In this document: piece by piece, positions 6,063 to 8,637 of the stretch
Numbering within the stretch: position 1 is the stretch's first letter
Layout of the letters: each line of letters starts with the position of its first letter
Assembly: GCA_003151895.1 (NCBI GenBank)
Contig: PLYX01000179.1
Location: 1 to 8,637, forward strand
Direction of reading: 5' to 3'
Source: Solirubrobacterales bacterium
GTDB lineage: Bacteria; Actinomycetota; Thermoleophilia; Solirubrobacterales; Solirubrobacteraceae
DNA length: 8,637 bases
The notes under the pieces: generated by a model
Seen by the model: the letters and a program-made list of their open reading frames with translations, nothing else
The model's database searches: none
What the model was told of the DNA's origin: nothing
Translations under genes and position numbers: made by a program

Positions 6063-7043
6063 CTAGCGTGCCGGAAGCCCAACTGGCTCGAGCATGCGGC
6101 GCAGCTGCTCGCACATGAGCCCCACGCCGCGCTCCGGAGCCACCGCCGCGCACCCGATCGCGGCACGCGCCTTCTCGTCGGAGAGGGCCGTGTTCGACGG
6201 CAGTCTCAAGTGCGGATCCTCCCCGCACGCCTCAAGGAAAGCGGCACTTGAGCCCTCCTGAACGAGCTCCCGCGAGCAGCCGAGGCCGTCCGCCAGGAGC
6301 TCCACCCACTCGTGGCGTCCGAGCGAGGTTGGGCCCCCCATGTTGTAAACGCCTTCACACCCCTGCGCCACCAGCTCGCACAGGCGCTGGGCGTAGTCCC
6401 ACGCATACGTCGGCGAGCGCTGCAACCCCGCGGGCGCAGGCAGCGCCGTGTGGTCGCGCATGCGCTTGACCAGCCGCAGCGGGAGTCCCGAATGCTCCCA
6501 CACGTGACGCGCGCGCCCCTCTCCGCGGACCGGCCGTGACACGTTCACGCCGTACACGTCCCCCAGCCGCGTGATCAGCCACGTCACGTTCGAGCGCATC
6601 GTCGCTTCCTCGCACGCCAGCTTCGAGCGTCCGTACGCGTTCACGGGTTCGGGCAAATCGCTCTCGCTGAAGCGCGACCCCGCGGGCCGGTAGCCGCTGT
6701 GGACCCAGTCGCACGACACGAGCACATAGCGTGCCCGCACCGCACGGGCGGCGGCAAGCGTGTGTTCTGTGCCCACGTAATCGAGCTGGGCGATGTACGG
6801 CTCGTGCTCGAAACGGCTGAGCGCAACGCCGCCGGCGGCGTGCACGACGACGTCGGGCTCGAACTCCATCACCGCTTGCACGCACGCTTTGCGGTCGGCC
6901 ATGTCGAACCCGGTGGTCTGCGCCCCGTCCACCTCCACGGGCTCGTCGCGAAAGCAGCCGAGCACATCCCAGCTCTGCTGCGCCGCGGCCGCCGCCACGT
7001 TCGACCCGATCAGTCCGCTCACTCCTGTCACCAACACCCGCAT
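6063..7043 (-). CDS. RmlD-like NAD(P)-dependent sugar-nucleotide reductase/epimerase
   Basis: Extended SDR of 326 aa that most resembles dTDP-4-dehydrorhamnose reductase (RmlD) and its relatives, which reduce a 4-keto-6-deoxysugar nucleotide. MRVLVTGVSGLIGSN gives the nucleotide-binding TGxxGxxG at 6-13. VVVHAAGGVAL at 65-75 and YVLVSCDWVHSGYRP at 106-120 match the RmlD strand usually written STDYVFDG, and NAYGRSK gives catalytic Tyr137/Lys141. The ordinary catalytic Thr of STD is Cys111 here. SPTYAWDYAQRLCEL (210-224) and GVYNMGGPTSLGRHEW are typical of the substrate-binding half. ATG at 7043 has only a weak AGAGAGA-type site upstream. Neighbours do not include other rml genes, so the substrate is open; a role with the CDP-sugar genes several kilobases away is possible but unproven. 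Confidence 0.82.
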   Translation of the reverse strand: MRVLVTGVSGLIGSNVAAAAAQQSWDVLGCFRDEPVEVDGAQTTGFDMADRKACVQAVMEFEPDVVVHAAGGVALSRFEHEPYIAQLDYVGTEHTLAAARAVRARYVLVSCDWVHSGYRPAGSRFSESDLPEPVNAYGRSKLACEEATMRSNVTWLITRLGDVYGVNVSRPVRGEGRARHVWEHSGLPLRLVKRMRDHTALPAPAGLQRSPTYAWDYAQRLCELVAQGCEGVYNMGGPTSLGRHEWVELLADGLGCSRELVQEGSSAAFLEACGEDPHLRLPSNTALSDEKARAAIGCAAVAPERGVGLMCEQLRRMLEPVGLPAR

Positions 7044-7159
7044 CTGATAAACACCGTCTCTCTGCTGTCAATTGACGGTAGCACCACCCGCTGCGCGAAC
7101 CGCGAGCCTCCAGGCCCGTGGGGGCGGATGATGGGGCGCGCGGGAAGGGCGTAGCCGTG
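7044..7159. promoter_or_regulatory. Candidate promoter/operator region upstream of the sugar reductase
   Basis: GTCAATTGAC (7067-7076) is a perfect 10-bp palindrome, and ACCGTC (7053-7058) pairs with GACGGT (7074-7079). On the minus strand it reads TTGACA, a good -35, followed 16 bases later by TATCAG directly before the ATG. That -10 would put the transcript start inside the gene, so the promoter reading is weak. CTGTCAATTG also occurs at 5424-5433 upstream of the secreted-protein gene. Confidence 0.3.
7106..7118. repeat. Direct repeat flanking the lipoprotein gene (copy 1; copy 2 at 8187-8199)
   Basis: GCCTCCAGGCCCG is found exactly at 7106-7118 and 8187-8199, just beyond the 3' and 5' ends of the substrate-binding lipoprotein gene; CGCG precedes both, separated by at most one differing base. 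The first copy lies in non-coding DNA, the second inside the start of the mutase gene and within a hairpin. This could be chance in such GC-rich DNA or the trace of an insertion or duplication. Confidence 0.35.
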
Positions 7160-8179
7160 TTACGGCAGGAACTCGTTCGTCCCGTACCGGGCGGGGGCGA
7201 TCGGCGCGTGGATCAGGCCGGCGCCCACCATCCACTTCGACATCGCTTCGAGGTTGGCTGCCTGCAGAGTCCCGAACGGAACCGAGCTCCCGCCTGCGAC
7301 CGCATGGTTGTCGGCGAACACCCGCAGGTACACGCCGAGCGACGCCGCCGTCAGCTTGCGCGGGAGCGTCGGATTGGCCGCCTCCAGCTCGGCGAGGCTC
7401 CGCGGCGGGTCCTTCAGCGTGTCCTCATACCCGTGCACGGTCGCCGCCACGAAGTCACGCACGAGCGCGGGATCGGCGCCGATCAACTTTCGGGTCGTGA
7501 ACGCCACGAGGCCCGGGTAGGGCGGTCCGCCCTGCTGGTCGAGCCCGAACACCGTGATCGGATGGCCGCTCACTTCGAGCGCCACCCCGTCGTCGGGGAT
7601 GAAGCCGGTGAACGCGGCGATGCGGCCCGCCACGAGCGCCTGGGCGCCGTTGAAGCCGACCGTTACGGGTCGCAGTTCGGACGGGTTCAACCCGGAATGA
7701 CGCGCCTCGGTGTCGAGCACCGCCAGATCGGAGGGCACGCCCGTGATCCCGACAGCCTTGCCGCGCAGGTCAGCCGGCGAGCGCAGGTGCTCGGACGCCA
7801 GCGCGATCAGTCCCCCAAGGGGACGCTGCACGAGCGCCATCACCGCCTGCGCGTCGCCGCCCCTGTCGATCAGCCCCGCCACGTCGCTGCCGTCGGCCAA
7901 CCCGAACTGTGCCCTGCCCGCGTCGATCAGCTTCAGCGTTTCCTGCGTGGAGGTCGGCTGCACAACCCGCAAATCGATGTTCTCCCGCCTGTAATAGCCG
8001 GCGGCAAGCGCGCGGTAGATGCCCGCGTGCACCGCGTTGGGCGTGAAGTCGAGGATCAACGTCGCCTTCGTCACGTGCGCCGAGCCGCATGCGCAGAGGC
8101 CGATCGACAGCGCACAGGCCAGCGCGGTCGTCGGCAGCCGGTATCTTGCAATCACGTGACGGGATCCTCCCAAACGCAT
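7160..8179 (-). CDS. ABC transporter substrate-binding lipoprotein, NMT1/ThiY-like
   Basis: Periplasmic-type solute-binding protein of 339 aa, anchored as a lipoprotein. Residues 9-30 are a signal peptide with lipobox LCAC, the lipid-modified Cys being Cys31. LILDFTPNAVHAGIYRALAAGYY (41-63) matches the start of the NMT1/THI5 family (ThiY has DWTPNTNH-type sequence); the region around 76-95 (TSTQETLKLIDAGRAQFGLADG) and LRGKAVGI (138-145) continue the fold. Family members bind thiamine-pyrimidine precursors, alkanesulfonates or related nitrogen/sulfur compounds; which one cannot be decided. No permease or ATPase gene is next to it. Two starts are possible: ATG at 8179 with GGAGG eight bases upstream, or GTG at 8155 with GGGAGG ten bases upstream (331 aa). 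The longer form overlaps the mutase gene by 24 bp; the shorter abuts it. Confidence 0.85.
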   Translation of the reverse strand: MRLGGSRHVIARYRLPTTALACALSIGLCACGSAHVTKATLILDFTPNAVHAGIYRALAAGYYRRENIDLRVVQPTSTQETLKLIDAGRAQFGLADGSDVAGLIDRGGDAQAVMALVQRPLGGLIALASEHLRSPADLRGKAVGITGVPSDLAVLDTEARHSGLNPSELRPVTVGFNGAQALVAGRIAAFTGFIPDDGVALEVSGHPITVFGLDQQGGPPYPGLVAFTTRKLIGADPALVRDFVAATVHGYEDTLKDPPRSLAELEAANPTLPRKLTAASLGVYLRVFADNHAVAGGSSVPFGTLQAANLEAMSKWMVGAGLIHAPIAPARYGTNEFLP

Positions 8180-8637
8180 GTCGCGGGCCTCCAGGCCCGC
8201 ACGCTATCGGGCGAGCCTGTCCGCGAGCTCTACACGCCCGAGGACCTCCCCGCCGGGATCGGCGACCCCGAGCACGACCCGATCGGGCGGCCCGGCGCCT
8301 ACCCGTTCACGCGCGGCGTGTATGAGTCGATGTACCGCGGGCGCCTGTGGACGATGCGCCAGTTCGCGGGCTTCGGCACGAGCGAGGAGACCAACGAGCG
8401 CTTCCACTACCTGCTCTCCCACGGCCAAACCGGCCTATCGACCGCATTTGACATGCCCAGCCTGATGGGCCACGACTCCGACCACGAGCGCTCCTTCGGC
8501 GAGGTCGGCCGCGAGGGCGTGGCGGTCGACACGCTCGAGGACATGCGCACGCTGTTCGCCGGCATCGACCTCGGCGAGGTGTCGGTGTCGATGACCATCA
8601 ACGCCCCCGCCGCGATCATGCTCGCCTACTTCGTCGT
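8156..8637 (+). CDS. B12-dependent acyl-CoA mutase large subunit (partial, 3' end outside window)
   Basis: N-terminal 160 residues of the methylmalonyl-CoA mutase superfamily, which rearranges the carbon skeleton of acyl-CoA thioesters with adenosylcobalamin. RTLSGEPVRELYTPEDL (15-31) is the usual N-terminal segment. PGAYPFTRGVYESMYRGRLW (46-65) and TMRQFAGFGTSEETNERF form the CoA-binding mouth of the TIM barrel; HGQTGLSTAFDMPSLMGHDS, EVGREGVAVDTLEDM and VSVSMTINAP follow in family order. By alignment with the Propionibacterium enzyme, Tyr75, Met78, Arg82, Thr85 and Arg87 are matched by Tyr56, Met59, Arg63, Thr66 and Arg68, Thr77 by Ser58, and Tyr89 by Phe70. The Phe favours an isobutyryl-CoA-type or other acyl-CoA mutase over true methylmalonyl-CoA mutase. 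Start is GTG at 8156, the only start codon in frame close to the conserved region; no good Shine-Dalgarno precedes it. The cobalamin-binding domain, if on this chain, lies outside the window. Confidence 0.9.
   Translation, partial: MTGSSQTHVAGLQARTLSGEPVRELYTPEDLPAGIGDPEHDPIGRPGAYPFTRGVYESMYRGRLWTMRQFAGFGTSEETNERFHYLLSHGQTGLSTAFDMPSLMGHDSDHERSFGEVGREGVAVDTLEDMRTLFAGIDLGEVSVSMTINAPAAIMLAYFV
8183..8200 (-). promoter_or_regulatory. Hairpin covering the lipoprotein gene's ribosome-binding site
   Basis: GCGGGCCT and AGGCCCGC form an 8-bp perfect inverted repeat around two bases. On the minus strand the GGAGG that would serve the ATG at 8179 lies in the loop and right arm. If transcribed on that strand it would hide the site and could favour the GTG start at 8155, which has its own GGGAGG. 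On the plus strand the same bases encode AGLQAR of the mutase, so coding constraint alone might explain them. Confidence 0.35.

Noticed and set aside
5452..6228. 258-codon minus-strand frame spanning the HU gene and the gap beside it
   Set aside because: It overlaps HU in another frame and parts of the reductase; Arg/Gly/Pro-rich with no recognisable domain.

Overview
The window is high-GC, densely coded DNA. It most resembles a high-GC actinobacterium, possibly of the class Thermoleophilia (Solirubrobacterales-like). That placement is inferred from three things: strong G/C preference at third codon positions, frequent GTG starts, and a large secreted protein whose conserved segments (DGWSGS, NGGHCRDVGQ, DGLPAFLYLQPC) I associate with a family expanded in that lineage. 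No rRNA, tRNA or CRISPR array is visible.

Left part (1-2072): two minus-strand genes for nucleotide-sugar modification. A CDP-glucose 4,6-dehydratase (rfbG-type) is followed by a sugar C-methyltransferase that runs off the left edge. Together they could make a C-methylated (branched) 6-deoxysugar on a CDP carrier. A perfect 11-bp hairpin sits directly against the family-typical start of the dehydratase. The gap to the next gene (about 1999-2072) is unusually AT-rich and carries a palindrome and a repeated TATATCAA box.

Centre-left (2073-3619): a class II Fic protein (AMP-transferase-type, with its own inhibitory motif and a likely C-terminal winged helix) is transcribed divergently from the sugar genes. 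Convergent to it is a decayed fragment of a PIN-domain (VapC-like) toxin. Beyond that lie two sets of direct repeats, each with exactly 23-bp spacing. They resemble the multiple terminal repeats of IS21-type insertion sequences and may be the scar of a lost mobile element.

Centre-right (3620-7159): three minus-strand genes. These are a secreted, cysteine-rich, multi-domain beta-sandwich protein; a histone-like HU protein; and an RmlD-like sugar-nucleotide reductase with Cys at the usual catalytic Thr position. The 400-bp gap between the secreted protein and HU has no convincing gene but holds a perfect 14-bp inverted repeat, probably the HU terminator.

Right part (7160-8637): a minus-strand lipoprotein of the NMT1/ThiY substrate-binding type, and the plus-strand start of a B12-dependent acyl-CoA mutase large subunit that runs off the right edge. 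Their 5' ends overlap or abut at a CACGTG palindrome. The mutase has Phe where methylmalonyl-CoA mutase has Tyr89, which suggests a different acyl-CoA substrate. I do not see one single novel system. The points most worth a second look are the 23-bp repeat scar, the head-to-head start codons and the mutase substitution.
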